Below the pieces are notes generated by a model. The model was not told where the DNA came from and ran no database searches. It saw only the letters and a list, made by a program, of their open reading frames with translations. Below, piece by piece: positions 27,818 to 36,366 of a DNA stretch of 64,000 bases; the stretch's first letter is position 1; the number at the start of each line of letters is the position of its first letter. Source of the DNA: Pseudomonas fildesensis (GTDB lineage Bacteria > Pseudomonadota > Gammaproteobacteria > Pseudomonadales > Pseudomonadaceae). The translations under genes were made by a program, and so were the position numbers. The stretch lies in the NCBI RefSeq assembly GCF_001050345.1, contig NZ_LFMW01000001.1:1-64000 (forward strand). Direction: 5' to 3'.

Positions 27818-28534
27818 ATGCAAACTGTTGTGAACCTATGGCCACTGATCGGTGTGCTTGTGATCGTGGTTGGCTTCGTATTGCGCTTCAATCCGCTGTT
27901 GGTGGTCACCGCCGCCGCCATCGCCACCGGGCTTGCAGCCCATTTCCCGCTGGAAAAAATTCTCGCCACCATGGGTGATGGTTTCCTTCAGACCCGCGCC
28001 CTGCAATTGATCCTGTTATTACCCCTCGCGGTAATTGGCTTGTTGGAACGCCACGGCTTGCGTCTGCATGCGCAGAATTGGATCGCGCGTTTCGAGCGCG
28101 CCACCGTCGGACGCTTGCTGATCATCTACCTGTTTGTGCGTGAGTCCACGGCCGCCATGGGGCTGACCAGCCTGGGCGGGCACCCGCAGATGGTGCGGCC
28201 GCTGTTGGCGCCAATGGCCGAGGGTGCGGCGGAAAAACGTTACGGCAAACTGCCAGACAAGCTGCGCCACAAGGTATTGGCCATGTGCGCCGCTACCGAT
28301 AACGTTGGGCTGTTTTTCGGGGAGGACATCTTTGTTGCCTTTGGTGCGATTGCGTTGATGCATACCTTCCTGCTGGGCTCCGGGATTGATGTGGAACCGC
28401 TGCACATTGCGGTGTGGGGCATTCCGACGGCGATTTGCGCCTTCATCATCCACGCTATTCGCCTGCATCGGTTTGATCGTAGATTGACGCGCGAGATGAC
28501 CCCCGTCGCCACTCCGGTGGAGGCCGCACAATGA
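27818..28534 (+). CDS. 5-oxoproline transporter subunit, DUF969 family
   Basis: 238 aa from ATG 27818, with AAAGGA upstream; the frame is open earlier but without a plausible start. About six hydrophobic segments, the first directly at the N-terminus (Leu-Trp-Pro-Leu-Ile-Gly-Val). DUF969 and DUF979 genes are nearly always adjacent and next to pyroglutamyl peptidase or oxoprolinase genes; they are annotated as the two halves of a 5-oxoproline permease on that basis. The stop overlaps the next start by four bases (ATGA). Membrane location is certain; substrate is inferred from neighbours. Confidence 0.87.
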   Translation: MQTVVNLWPLIGVLVIVVGFVLRFNPLLVVTAAAIATGLAAHFPLEKILATMGDGFLQTRALQLILLLPLAVIGLLERHGLRLHAQNWIARFERATVGRLLIIYLFVRESTAAMGLTSLGGHPQMVRPLLAPMAEGAAEKRYGKLPDKLRHKVLAMCAATDNVGLFFGEDIFVAFGAIALMHTFLLGSGIDVEPLHIAVWGIPTAICAFIIHAIRLHRFDRRLTREMTPVATPVEAAQ

Positions 28535-29481
28535 TTATTTCCATTCAATACCTGTACTGGCTGGCCGGTGTGTTGCTGCTGATCACCGCCGGCATGATTG
28601 TGATGGACCGTACCCACCCCAAACGCTGGTCCAGTGCGCTGTTCTGGTTGCTGTTCGCGATTCCGTTCCTGGTGGGAGAGCGCTTGCCATCGGTGGCGAT
28701 CGGCGCGGGCGTGGTAGTGATGGCGTTGATCGCAGGGTTGGGCGGCGTCGGCCGTGGTACCCATGCCGAATTGCACGTCAAGGCTTCGCGCGCCAGTGCC
28801 GGTCGATTGGGTCACAAGCTGTTTATCCCGGCACTCGCCATTCCGCTGACGACGGTGATTGGCTCGGTATTGCTCAAGCACACCGAGATCGGCGGCGTTC
28901 CGTTACTGGACCCGAAAAACACCACCTTTGTCTCCCTCGGTATTGGCTGCCTGATCGCCCTCGGCCTGGCCTGCTGGCTGACCCGCGATACCCCGGTGCA
29001 AGCCTTGCGCGAATCCCGCCGCCTGACCGAAGCCCTTGGCTGGGCCATGGTGTTGCCGCAGATGCTGGCGATGCTTGGACTGCTGTTCAATGAAGCCGGG
29101 GTGGGCACGGCCGTTGCCCATGTCACCACCACCTACATCAACCTGGATTACAAGTTGGTGGCGGTGATGGTTTATGTACTTGGCATGGCCTTGTTTACTG
29201 TAATCATGGGTAATGGCTTCGCCGCGTTCCCGGTGATGACCGGAGGCGTCGGCGTGCCGGTGCTGGTGGGCATCTACGGCGGCAACCCAGCGGTGATGGC
29301 GGCAATCGGCATGTTCTCCGGCTACTGCGGAACGCTGATGACGCCGATGGCAGCCAACTTCAATATTGTGCCGGCCGCGTTGCTGGAACTGCCGGACAAG
29401 AACGCTGTGATCAAGGCGCAGTTGCCGACTGCGTTGATGATGCTGGTAGTCAATATTGTGCTGCTTTATCTGTTGATGTGA
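28531..29481 (+). CDS. 5-oxoproline transporter subunit, DUF979 family
   Basis: 316 aa, about nine hydrophobic segments. It starts in ATGA overlap with the DUF969 gene and ends eight bases before pcp. Conserved features seen include Gly-Asn-Gly-Phe-Ala-Ala-Phe-Pro-Val-Met-Thr and Tyr-Cys-Gly-Thr-Leu-Met-Thr-Pro near the C-terminus, both in membrane-adjacent loops. It is the second half of the DUF969/DUF979 pair. The transport role is assigned by family and context, not by a motif. Confidence 0.87.
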   Translation: MIISIQYLYWLAGVLLLITAGMIVMDRTHPKRWSSALFWLLFAIPFLVGERLPSVAIGAGVVVMALIAGLGGVGRGTHAELHVKASRASAGRLGHKLFIPALAIPLTTVIGSVLLKHTEIGGVPLLDPKNTTFVSLGIGCLIALGLACWLTRDTPVQALRESRRLTEALGWAMVLPQMLAMLGLLFNEAGVGTAVAHVTTTYINLDYKLVAVMVYVLGMALFTVIMGNGFAAFPVMTGGVGVPVLVGIYGGNPAVMAAIGMFSGYCGTLMTPMAANFNIVPAALLELPDKNAVIKAQLPTALMMLVVNIVLLYLLM

Positions 29482-29488
29482 GGCCAGG

Positions 29489-30130
29489 ATGCGAATTGTA
29501 TTGCTGACGGGTTTCGAGCCCTTCGATCAAGATTTGGTGAACTCCTCCTGGGAGGCCGTGCGCCAGTTGGATGGCATGCAACTAGGCGACGATGTGCGGA
29601 TTGTCGCGCGCCGACTGCCCTGTGCTTTTGCCACCGCAGGCGAGTGCTTGGCCCAGATGATTGCCGAGTTGCAGCCGGCGATGGTCATTGCTACCGGCTT
29701 GGGCCCAGGACGTAGCGACATTTCCATCGAGCGGGTGGCGATCAACGTCAACGATGCACGCATCCCCGATAACCTCGGGGAGCAACCGATTGATACAGCG
29801 GTCGTGGTTGACGGCCCGGCCGCTTACTTCACGACGTTGCCGATCAAGGCCATGGTCAAGGCTGTGCGAGAGGCGGGCATTGCAGCGTCGGTGTCGCAGA
29901 CGGCGGGGACGTTTGTGTGCAATCAGGTGTTTTACCTATTGCAGCATGCGCTGACAGGCTCTGGTGTGCGCAGTGGGTTTATCCATGTGCCAGGCCTGCC
30001 GGAGCAGGCGGTTACTTCAGGGCAACCATCGATGGCGTTGGCGACGTTGGTTGATGGTTTGCGGATAGCGGTAATGGCGGCATGGGGGACCAAGGTGGAT
30101 GTGGCGCAAACCGGTGGGCAGGTCAGCTGA
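29489..30130 (+). CDS. pcp: Pyroglutamyl-peptidase I
   Basis: 213 aa, full length. The cysteine-protease triad is intact: Glu81 (Ser-Ile-Glu-Arg-Val-Ala-Ile-Asn), Cys144 (Thr-Phe-Val-Cys-Asn) and His166 (Phe-Ile-His-Val-Pro). It removes N-terminal pyroglutamate from peptides, releasing 5-oxoproline. Together with the DUF969/DUF979 pair it forms a three-gene unit with overlapping or nearly overlapping reading frames. It converges on the small coiled-coil gene downstream. Confidence 0.96.
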   Translation: MRIVLLTGFEPFDQDLVNSSWEAVRQLDGMQLGDDVRIVARRLPCAFATAGECLAQMIAELQPAMVIATGLGPGRSDISIERVAINVNDARIPDNLGEQPIDTAVVVDGPAAYFTTLPIKAMVKAVREAGIAASVSQTAGTFVCNQVFYLLQHALTGSGVRSGFIHVPGLPEQAVTSGQPSMALATLVDGLRIAVMAAWGTKVDVAQTGGQVS

Positions 30131-30146
30131 ACCTGCCGGGACTGCG

Positions 30147-30392
30147 TTAGCCGGTCAACAGCCGCGTCAGGCCGAAGGTGATGGCGCAGGCCAGTCCGGT
30201 CATTGCGAACGCAGTGGCTACGTACCATTTGATGAGATTCAGCTCTGTCGTCGCCAGATCTGCTCTGGTGGCGAAGTGCTTTTCAACGGTGGAGGAGTGC
30301 TTTTCCATTGCGTCTGCCCTGCTCGAAACGGCGAATAGCGTCTCTCTCATTTCAGTCAGCCCCTTTTCCAGTAAACCCAATCGTTTTTCCAT
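30147..30392 (-). CDS. Small coiled-coil protein with C-terminal membrane anchor
   Basis: 81 aa. ATG 30392 with GGAGG seven bases upstream is far better than the TTG at 30485. Residues 1-55 are a charged heptad-like helix (Met-Glu-Lys-Arg-Leu-Gly-Leu-Leu-Glu-Lys) and 56-78 a single hydrophobic helix ending Thr-Arg-Leu-Leu-Thr-Gly. Similar short tail-anchored coiled coils are frequent in Pseudomonas and some resemble the phage XhlA haemolysin-helper type. Function unknown. Confidence 0.75.
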   Translation of the reverse strand: MEKRLGLLEKGLTEMRETLFAVSSRADAMEKHSSTVEKHFATRADLATTELNLIKWYVATAFAMTGLACAITFGLTRLLTG

Positions 30393-30416
30393 GCCTGAAC
30401 CTCCGTCATTAACTCC

Positions 30417-30438
30417 ACCGGCTCTGCCTTGAGCCGGT
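30417..30438 (-). promoter_or_regulatory. Hairpin in the leader of the coiled-coil gene
   Basis: ACCGGCTC and GAGCCGGT form a perfect 8-bp stem with a 6-base loop, 25 bases before the start codon of the 30392 gene. It could affect translation. The rest of 30439-30606 shows no gene. Confidence 0.35.
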
Positions 30439-30606
30439 ATGTTCAGCGTGCTCGCCCCGCCGAAGCGATAGTGTTTTTTCTCCAAAGCATGACACCTGTC
30501 TTAAACAATATGAGTGAGTGCTTGGGAAGTAAGAATAGTGGGAGTCCGGATCAAAAGTGACAGACAAACTTTTGCAAAATAACACCAAGGTTCTGCCCTG
30601 CGGTTT

Positions 30607-32004
30607 TCAGTCCTCTCGCCGTGGAAAGAACAGCTCAAAACACGTCACGCCGCCATCACTGGTGACGCCATGGCGACCGTCATGCAGTTGCATGATGGTC
30701 GCCACGATCGACAGCCCCAGCCCATTGGACTGAGCCGAGCGCTCCCTTGATTCATCTACTCGGTAAAACCGTTCGAACAGCCTTGGCAAGTGCTCGGCTG
30801 GAATGGTGTCGCCTGTGTTGCTGACGCTCAGATAGATACCCTCGGCACTTGGAATCGCCTGGATCATCAGCTTGGAACCTGGAGCCCCATACTTGATGGC
30901 ATTTGCACACAGGTTGGCCAGCGCCCTGCGCAGCAGCATCGGTTCAGCCCAGATCACGCCTTCGCCCTCGGCAAAAATGTGCATGTCTACATCACTCGCC
31001 GGCCCTTCAAAGTAATCGGCCATGCGTTCCACTTCATCTGCCGCGCTCAGTTCCTGACGTTGGCGCAGGGCGCTGGCCGGATCGGTGCGGGCGAGGAACA
31101 GCATGTTGTCGAGCATCCGCGCCAGGCGTTCGAGTTCTTCGACGTTGGAGGCCAACAGCTGCTGGTAGCTCTCGATGCTGCGGCTTTGTTGCAGGGCGAC
31201 CTGGGTTTCCCCTAGCAGGTTGTTGATGGGCGTGCGCAGTTCGTGGGCCATGTCGGTGGACACCTGGCCCAGTTGCACAAAGCCCTTGGCCAGGCGCTCC
31301 AGCATGGTGTTGAAGGAGTCGATCATGGGCAGCAATTCTTTGGGCGCGCCATGGCTGTCGAGTCGTTCGGCGAGGTTGCCAATACCGATGCCTTGGGCGT
31401 GTTCGGCCAGGCGCCGCAGCGGCAGCAGTCCACGGTGCACCAGCAGGTAACCCACCACCGCAAGGATGATTGCAGCGATGCTGGCCAGGATATAAACGCT
31501 TAAGCGGTAGCTGGCGAGCATGGCGGTGCGTTCGGTCATCAGTCGGCCGGTGGTAACTTGCAGGCTGCCCAGGTCGCCGGAGTCGATGGAGGCTGCCACT
31601 GCGGCGAAGGGCACGCCTTTTATGCCGGGCAAGTGGTGCACGTCGGTCAGCGCCAAGGAATAGTCTTTGGGCACGGGAGTGACGGATGGCATGTCGATGT
31701 TGCCCGGGTTGACCTCCAGCAACGGCTTCTGCCCAGGCGCAGCAATGCTCAGGACGGACTCGCGGTTGCCCAGCATGTTCTGGAACAGCTCCGGCTTGGT
31801 CTTGATCAAGTCCAGGGTATTGCTGTCATTGAGCAGGTTGCGCAATTGGTCGATGCGATAGATCAGCGCGGCGTCGTCACGCATGATCAGCTCGCGCTCC
31901 AGCTCGCGGTACAGCGCCACGCCCAGAGTCGCCAGCAGCGCGAAAGCGAGCAAGGCGAAGATCAACGCCAGGCGCAGGGTCAGGGAGTGATGGCGACGAC
32001 TCAT
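30607..32004 (-). CDS. Heavy-metal sensor histidine kinase (CusS/CopS type)
   Basis: 465 aa. TM1 at about 10-31, a periplasmic sensor loop (32-164), TM2 at 165-190, HAMP (190-243), H-box with phospho-acceptor His254 (Asp-Met-Ala-His-Glu-Leu-Arg-Thr-Pro), N-box with Asn368 and G-box Gly-Leu-Gly-Leu-Ser-Ile at 428-433. The layout fits the IrlS/CusS/CopS family, which senses periplasmic copper or silver. The start overlaps the stop of the response regulator by four bases. Metal specificity cannot be read from the sequence by eye. Confidence 0.9.
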   Translation of the reverse strand: MSRRHHSLTLRLALIFALLAFALLATLGVALYRELERELIMRDDAALIYRIDQLRNLLNDSNTLDLIKTKPELFQNMLGNRESVLSIAAPGQKPLLEVNPGNIDMPSVTPVPKDYSLALTDVHHLPGIKGVPFAAVAASIDSGDLGSLQVTTGRLMTERTAMLASYRLSVYILASIAAIILAVVGYLLVHRGLLPLRRLAEHAQGIGIGNLAERLDSHGAPKELLPMIDSFNTMLERLAKGFVQLGQVSTDMAHELRTPINNLLGETQVALQQSRSIESYQQLLASNVEELERLARMLDNMLFLARTDPASALRQRQELSAADEVERMADYFEGPASDVDMHIFAEGEGVIWAEPMLLRRALANLCANAIKYGAPGSKLMIQAIPSAEGIYLSVSNTGDTIPAEHLPRLFERFYRVDESRERSAQSNGLGLSIVATIMQLHDGRHGVTSDGGVTCFELFFPRRED

Positions 32005-32672
32005 GGCTGAGTATCGAAGCGGTAGCCGATGCCTCGCACGCTGTGTATCAGCTTGAGCTGGAACGGGTCGTCGATTTTCAGGCGCAGGCGCCGTACGGCC
32101 ACGTCCACCACATTGGTGTCGCTGTCGAAGTTCATGTTCCAGACCCGCGAGGCGATCATCGAGCGGGACAACACTTGATCCTGGTGCGTGGCGAACAGGT
32201 GCAGCAAGGCGAACTCTTTATTGGTCAGGGTAATGCGCGTATCGGCGCGGGTGACGCGGCGTTTCAGTACGTCGATTTGCAGGTCGGCGATCTGCAGCTG
32301 TTCTTCTTCCCGGCTCGGGCCACGGCGGGTCAGGGTGCGCAGGCGCGCGACCAGCTCGGCGAAGGAGAAGGGTTTGATCAGGTAATCGTCGGCGCCCAGT
32401 TCCAGGCCCTTGATGCGGTCGGCGATGTCATCGCGGGCGGTGAGGAACAGCACCGGTGTGTCCGCCTCTTTGCGCAGGCGCCGCAGCACTTCCCAGCCGT
32501 CCATTTTTGGCATCATCACATCCAGCACGATCACGTCGAAAGGCGTTTGCAGGGCCTGGTGCAAACCGTCCACGCCATCACGGGCGAGGCTCACGGAGTA
32601 GCCCAGTTCCTGCAGGCCGTTGAGCAGGTAGTTGCCGGCCTTGGGTTCGTCTTCGACTACGAGGATGTTCAT
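32001..32672 (-). CDS. OmpR-family heavy-metal response regulator (CusR/CopR type)
   Basis: 223 aa. Receiver domain with phospho-acceptor Asp51 (Val-Leu-Asp-Val-Met-Met-Pro) and Lys of Leu-Ile-Lys-Pro-Phe; C-terminal winged helix with [16 protein letters not shown], the recognition segment typical of CusR/CopR regulators. It is translationally coupled to the kinase. A close match to the CusR box stands upstream of the DUF2790 gene at 33060-33075, so autoregulation of this unit is likely. Confidence 0.93.
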   Translation of the reverse strand: MNILVVEDEPKAGNYLLNGLQELGYSVSLARDGVDGLHQALQTPFDVIVLDVMMPKMDGWEVLRRLRKEADTPVLFLTARDDIADRIKGLELGADDYLIKPFSFAELVARLRTLTRRGPSREEEQLQIADLQIDVLKRRVTRADTRITLTNKEFALLHLFATHQDQVLSRSMIASRVWNMNFDSDTNVVDVAVRRLRLKIDDPFQLKLIHSVRGIGYRFDTQP

Positions 32673-32714
32673 GGCAAGTGCCCTGGTTCGATGCGTGGCG
32701 CAAGTGTAGCCCGA

Positions 32715-32975
32715 TCAATTGTCGTTGGCGCAGCCGATGCCCTGGACCAGGTAGTCCAGCACGTGTTGGCGGCCCTGGTGGTCCAGGTAGTTGAGTTGCG
32801 CCGGGACGATCCCGCATTGGCCGTAGGTGTCGGTACTCAACAGCACCTTGGCGACGTCCAGGTGCACATAGAAGCCGGTTTTGTCGTGGATCACGTTGGT
32901 GGCAGGAGTTGTATCGGCGGCAAACACAGAGCCGGTGGCGAGCAAAGCGGCAAAGCCGAGGGTAAACAGTTTCAT
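32715..32975 (-). CDS. DUF2790 periplasmic protein
   Basis: 86 aa. Signal peptide Met-Lys-Leu-Phe-Thr-Leu-Gly-Phe-Ala-Ala-Leu-Leu-Ala-Thr-Gly-Ser-Val-Phe-Ala with cleavage near residue 19, then a mature part with two cysteines (Gly-Gln-Cys-Gly-Ile-Val and Gly-Ile-Gly-Cys-Ala) and several histidines. DUF2790 is a Pseudomonas family often beside metal-responsive two-component systems. It precedes the regulator by 43 bases and shares its direction, so it is probably the first gene of the operon. A metal-binding or disulfide-stabilised role is plausible, not shown. Confidence 0.85.
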   Translation of the reverse strand: MKLFTLGFAALLATGSVFAADTTPATNVIHDKTGFYVHLDVAKVLLSTDTYGQCGIVPAQLNYLDHQGRQHVLDYLVQGIGCANDN

Positions 32976-33059
32976 GACGGTATCTCTATTTAAGGTGGAC
33001 CAGGTCTTGGCGGTGAGTTCACAGTAACCAGGCGACCCGAACAGCCAACCAACAGGTTG

Positions 33060-33075
33060 ATGACAAGTTTGTAAT
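33060..33075. promoter_or_regulatory. CusR/CopR-like box
   Basis: ATGACAA-GT-TTGTAAT (33060-33075) matches the CusR/CopR inverted repeat ATGACAA-NN-TTGTCAT at 13 of 14 arm positions. It lies 85 bases upstream of the DUF2790 start codon, the right place for an activator site of the DUF2790-regulator-kinase operon. It also lies about 170 bases from the divergent HAD gene. Confidence 0.65.
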
Positions 33076-33244
33076 GAAGGCGTTAACGCTGGCGACCGGA
33101 CTATTCGTGAAATGCGTAGGATATTTCCCAGGTGTGGTGCACTGAGACCGGTCCAGCTATCCGCTCCTATCGTTTACAAGCGCCGGAGTGATCCGTAGAT
33201 TGCTCGGGCCTTTCATTTATCTCCGCCCGCGAGGAAGCCACGCA

Positions 33245-33922
33245 GTGTCCATCCGAGGTTCAGCTGTTTTTGCCCAACGTTACCGCGCCTTCCTGTTCGA
33301 TATGGATGGGACCCTGCTCAACTCTATTGCCGCCGCCGAGCGGGTGTGGGGCATATGGGCTGAACGCCACGGCCTGGATGTGTCGGCTTTTTTGAAGACT
33401 ATTCATGGCGCCCGGGCGATCGATACCATTACGCGCCAGGCCTTGTCCGGCGTTGATCCCGAGGTGGAGGCGCGGTGGATCACCGAGGCTGAGATCAACG
33501 ATGTCGAGGGTGTTGTCGCGATTCCCGGCGCCGCCGCGTTCTTGAACCGCTTGCCCAGTGATCAATGGGCGTTGGTTACGTCCGCTCCCAGGGAGTTGGC
33601 GCTGCGGCGTTTGCGAGCGGCCGGTATCAGCCCGCCGGCGGTATGGGTGACGGCAGAGGACGTGGCCAATGGCAAGCCTGACCCCGCCTGCTATGTACTC
33701 GGCGCACAGCGACTGGGCGTACCGGTGCAGGACTGTCTGGTGTTTGAAGATGCGACGGTCGGCATTCGAGCGGGAGAGGCGGCGGGGGCGGATGTGATCG
33801 TCGTGACCGCGACGCACATGGCCCCCATGGAGACTGAGCACGCTACGATCGACGGGTATGAGCAGTTGCAAGTCCAGCGCGACGCTGAAGGCTTGCTGCA
33901 GTTGCGCAGGCCAGTGGCCTGA
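33245..33922 (+). CDS. HAD-superfamily phosphatase (subfamily IA)
   Basis: 225 aa from GTG 33245 (GAGGA upstream); GTG 33188 in frame gives a basic leader and is less likely. Motif I Asp-Met-Asp-Gly-Thr-Leu-Leu-Asn-Ser, motif II in Val-Thr-Ser-Ala-Pro, motif III Lys-Pro-Asp-Pro, and motif IV Val-Phe-Glu-Asp-Ala are all intact. Sugar-phosphate or phosphoglycolate-like substrates are usual for this group. It converges with the DUF1652 gene, the two sharing the region of a terminator. Confidence 0.9.
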   Translation: MSIRGSAVFAQRYRAFLFDMDGTLLNSIAAAERVWGIWAERHGLDVSAFLKTIHGARAIDTITRQALSGVDPEVEARWITEAEINDVEGVVAIPGAAAFLNRLPSDQWALVTSAPRELALRRLRAAGISPPAVWVTAEDVANGKPDPACYVLGAQRLGVPVQDCLVFEDATVGIRAGEAAGADVIVVTATHMAPMETEHATIDGYEQLQVQRDAEGLLQLRRPVA

Positions 33923-33928
33923 TACAAA

Positions 33929-33960
33929 AAGGCCGAGTCCTTTACCGGTCTCGGCCTTCT
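33929..33960. terminator. Terminator-like hairpin after the HAD gene
   Basis: AAGGCCGAG (33929-33937) and CTCGGCCTT (33950-33958) pair perfectly around a 12-base loop and are followed by a short CTTTG. It overlaps the end of the opposing DUF1652 gene (stop at 33942). Confidence 0.7.
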
Positions 33961-34241
33961 TTGCAGGTCGTCGTTACGTCAGGCAATGCCTGCCGCCGAC
34001 TGCTCCTCACTCCCTGACGGGACAACACCATCTCCTTGAGAATTTCGCTGGCAAGCCGTGCGATTGCTTCGCCGCCGCGATAGTGCGCACGCACGATTCC
34101 GGTAATCGCAAAATGGTCGGTTTCCGGGCTGCTGAGAATGGCGGAGAGGGTGCCGTCAGCATGCAGTTCGCAGGTAATCTTGTAGCTGGGCAGGCGTGCT
34201 GCCAGTGCCGATTCGATTTGGGATTTGCTGAGGGAGTCCAT
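33942..34241 (-). CDS. DUF1652-like Pseudomonas protein
   Basis: 99 aa. The body Cys-Glu-Leu-His-Ala-Asp-Gly-Thr-Leu-Ser, then Ile-Thr-Gly-Ile, then an acidic/basic helix ending Ile-Leu-Lys-Glu-Met fits DUF1652, a family of short cytosolic proteins found mainly in pseudomonads. The last ~20 residues run through the HAD terminator hairpin and look less conserved. Function unknown. No partner gene on the same strand is close. Confidence 0.65.
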   Translation of the reverse strand: MDSLSKSQIESALAARLPSYKITCELHADGTLSAILSSPETDHFAITGIVRAHYRGGEAIARLASEILKEMVLSRQGVRSSRRQALPDVTTTCKEGRDR

Positions 34242-34335
34242 CTACTTTAACGCCTATCACTGACCGTGCAAGCCCAAGCATAGGTCTTGCTGCGGGGCTG
34301 TAAATACCGGCGATCAGATAGCCAGTCACTGCGCA

Positions 34336-34599
34336 TTAGCGTGTAACTTTCTGGTGCGTTCGGTGAGTGGCTCGCTGGCACAGTTTACGCTGGATGGCTG
34401 ACTGGATCGGCTTGAGGCAGAACACAAACAGGTAAGCGCCCAGTAACAATGCCAGGTCCAGCCACGAAGGAGCATCGCTCGCGTTTGCCCCTACAATTTC
34501 GAACCTCACACCATATTCCAGCCCGGCAAAGATCAGCCCGATCAGCAGGGCGATCATCCAGGAGTAGGTGACAAAACGTTGTATGGAGGTGCGCGTCAT
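34336..34599 (-). CDS. Small two-helix membrane protein
   Basis: 87 aa from ATG 34599, which has AGGAG seven bases upstream; the open frame to 34671 has no such site. Two hydrophobic segments (about 12-31 and 45-66) are joined by a short loop and followed by a basic tail (Arg-Lys-Leu-Cys-Gln-Arg, His-Arg-Thr-His-Gln-Lys). Function unknown. Confidence 0.7.
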   Translation of the reverse strand: MTRTSIQRFVTYSWMIALLIGLIFAGLEYGVRFEIVGANASDAPSWLDLALLLGAYLFVFCLKPIQSAIQRKLCQRATHRTHQKVTR

Positions 34600-34808
34600 C
34601 GACGTGCTCCTGAGTGCGCTCAGTGGGCGGTGGAGTGCGTTCAGGAGGTTTGGCTGCAAAGCATGCGACAAGTTCCAGGCGTGAGAACAGTTTCATCTTC
34701 GGGCGAAGATGAAGAAGCAGGACGCCTTGGGCACGAAAAACGCGAGCAGACCAAAGGAGTTTTCGCCAGCCGTCACAGTGAACGAAAGGGCTGGCTACTG
34801 AGGGTGCT

Positions 34809-35003
34809 TCAAGGAGTCTGGTTTTTGTCCGGAGCGGTCAGGCCGGCCTGGATGCGCTGGTAGATCTCCTCGCGATGCACGGCAACGTCCTTGGGTGCGT
34901 TGATGCCGATTCTTACTTGCTGGCCGCTGACGCCCAGGATGGTGATCGTAATGTCATCACCGATGTTTATGCTTTCACCAACTTTGCGGGTGAGTATAAG
35001 CAT
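34809..35003 (-). CDS. rsmE: CsrA/RsmA-family translational regulator, RsmE type
   Basis: 64 aa from ATG 35003, preceded by AAGGAGAA. It starts [16 protein letters not shown] and has the RNA-binding Val-His-Arg-Glu-Glu-Ile-Tyr. The Ser-Ile-Asn-Ile-Gly-Asp-Asp-Ile segment fits RsmE of fluorescent pseudomonads, not RsmA (Thr-Leu-Met-Val-Gly). RsmE dimers bind GGA hairpins over ribosome binding sites and are titrated by RsmX/Y/Z small RNAs under GacA control. Those RNAs are not in this window. Confidence 0.93.
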   Translation of the reverse strand: MLILTRKVGESINIGDDITITILGVSGQQVRIGINAPKDVAVHREEIYQRIQAGLTAPDKNQTP

Positions 35004-35249
35004 GGACTTCTCCTTGATTACTTTTAAGGACACATGTTCAGACAGGGCAGGTGTCGGATGTGTGTAGCTTACTGCTAAGCGCTTCCCTGTGACTGCCTCT
35101 TTTAGGACGCATAGAGGCGACATTAATTCCCATGCCGGCATCATACAGGTCTGCGATACATCATTCGCATTGTTTAAGCCAATGTTTATGACGGCCAGAA
35201 TAGACAGTGAATGATAAAGTTGCCTCTTTATCCTTAAAGGAGCAGGGCA

Positions 35250-35630
35250 GTGCGTAAAGTAGCGATGGCAATTGCGGTGTTGGCATTGGCCGGTTGCGGT
35301 GAAGGTAAACCTGTCGATGCGCCCAAGGCGAAGCCTGCCGTGACCGAAAGCCAGCCACAAACCGGCGCAATTGCTGCCCAGGAATGGGACGTGTGGGTAG
35401 GCCCACCGGACCACAAGCTGCAGGCAATCACCGACCTAACTGCCTGGCTGCTGGAGCATGGTTTCAATTTTTATATCGTGAAGGAAGACGGCAAGAACGA
35501 AGTGCTGTTGGGGCCGTTTGCGACCAAGGCCGAGGCGCAAGCCAAGCAGGCCTTGCTTACGGAAAAGATGGCCAGGGCCAAGAAAAACGACACTATCTCA
35601 GAGGTTATCGAGCATAAAACTGCCCGGTAA
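35250..35630 (+). CDS. SPOR-domain lipoprotein
   Basis: 126 aa from GTG 35250, with AAAGGAGC upstream. Lipobox Leu-Ala-Leu-Ala-Gly-Cys ends at residue 16, so it is anchored to a membrane in the periplasm. After a Pro/Ala linker, residues ~45-115 form a SPOR-like domain (Trp-Asp-Val-Trp-Val-Gly-Pro start and [12 protein letters not shown]). It is the second SPOR protein in the window. It is divergent from rsmE. Confidence 0.85.
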   Translation: MRKVAMAIAVLALAGCGEGKPVDAPKAKPAVTESQPQTGAIAAQEWDVWVGPPDHKLQAITDLTAWLLEHGFNFYIVKEDGKNEVLLGPFATKAEAQAKQALLTEKMARAKKNDTISEVIEHKTAR

Positions 35631-35643
35631 CCAGCAGGGGGAG

Positions 35644-35664
35644 GGGAGCATGCCGATTGCTCCC
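35644..35664. terminator. Hairpin between SPOR lipoprotein and endA
   Basis: GGGAGCA (35644-35650) and TGCTCCC (35658-35664) with a 7-base loop, followed by GCCCGTTTTC. It stands between two converging genes and can serve both. Confidence 0.55.
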
Positions 35665-35672
35665 GCCCGTTT

Positions 35673-36362
35673 TCAACCGCAGGCTTTCAGGTTCACCGGG
35701 CCTACAAACTCATTGCCACGTCCCATCACGCAGGCCACGGTCTGGTTGCGTTGTCGCTCCCAGGTTTGTACCGGGTAGGTCTTGTTCCAGGCTTCATACA
35801 GCTGGCGATCCTGTTTCGACAGGCGTAACCCGTACTGTTTACTCATATAAAAATACGTACGGGCAATCATCCCGCGAATCGACGGGCGCGGCATGACCTT
35901 CTTGGCCTTGAAGTCGACTTGGGTCAAGCATGATCCGTACTGCCCGCTTTGCACTGGCAGCCAGCCAAAGCTGAAGTTATTACGATCCCCATTGACCTCG
36001 CCGATGCTCGGCACGAGGTTGTGCAGGTCTGCTTCGGCGCGCTTGTACACGGCATCATTGCGCGTGCAGTTCTTGCGCCCGCCGTCCTGCCAGCACTGGC
36101 GTTGATGCCCGATCTGCCAGGCCGGAACAATGTGTTCCCATTCGATGCGCGCCGCGCGGTTGGCGTTTTTGCGGGGGACATAACCGCAGGCTTTCAAGTC
36201 CACGCGGTTACCGGTGTATTTGCAGCCGCAATAGAACTCGGTGGATTGCGGGGCGTAAAGTTTCCAGGCGATTTTTTTGGCTTCGCTGAACGTTCGAGGT
36301 GCCTGGGCGTGGGCGGTGACGGTAAAAAGCACACAAAACACAGCAATGAAACGGACACTCAT
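35673..36362 (-). CDS. endA: Periplasmic/secreted endonuclease I
   Basis: 229 aa from ATG 36362, giving a normal signal peptide (Met-Ser-Val-Arg-Phe-Ile-Ala-Val-Phe, cleavage after Ala-His-Ala-Gln-Ala). The catalytic core Ile-Glu-Trp-Glu-His-Ile-Val-Pro-Ala-Trp and Asn-Leu-Val-Pro-Ser-Ile-Gly-Glu-Val-Asn-Gly-Asp-Arg match EndA/Vvn; eight or more cysteines would form disulfides outside the cytoplasm. It cuts DNA non-specifically in the periplasm. It starts four bases after the stop of the upstream DUF1654 gene. Confidence 0.95.
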   Translation of the reverse strand: MSVRFIAVFCVLFTVTAHAQAPRTFSEAKKIAWKLYAPQSTEFYCGCKYTGNRVDLKACGYVPRKNANRAARIEWEHIVPAWQIGHQRQCWQDGGRKNCTRNDAVYKRAEADLHNLVPSIGEVNGDRNNFSFGWLPVQSGQYGSCLTQVDFKAKKVMPRPSIRGMIARTYFYMSKQYGLRLSKQDRQLYEAWNKTYPVQTWERQRNQTVACVMGRGNEFVGPVNLKACG

Positions 36363-36366
36363 TGAA

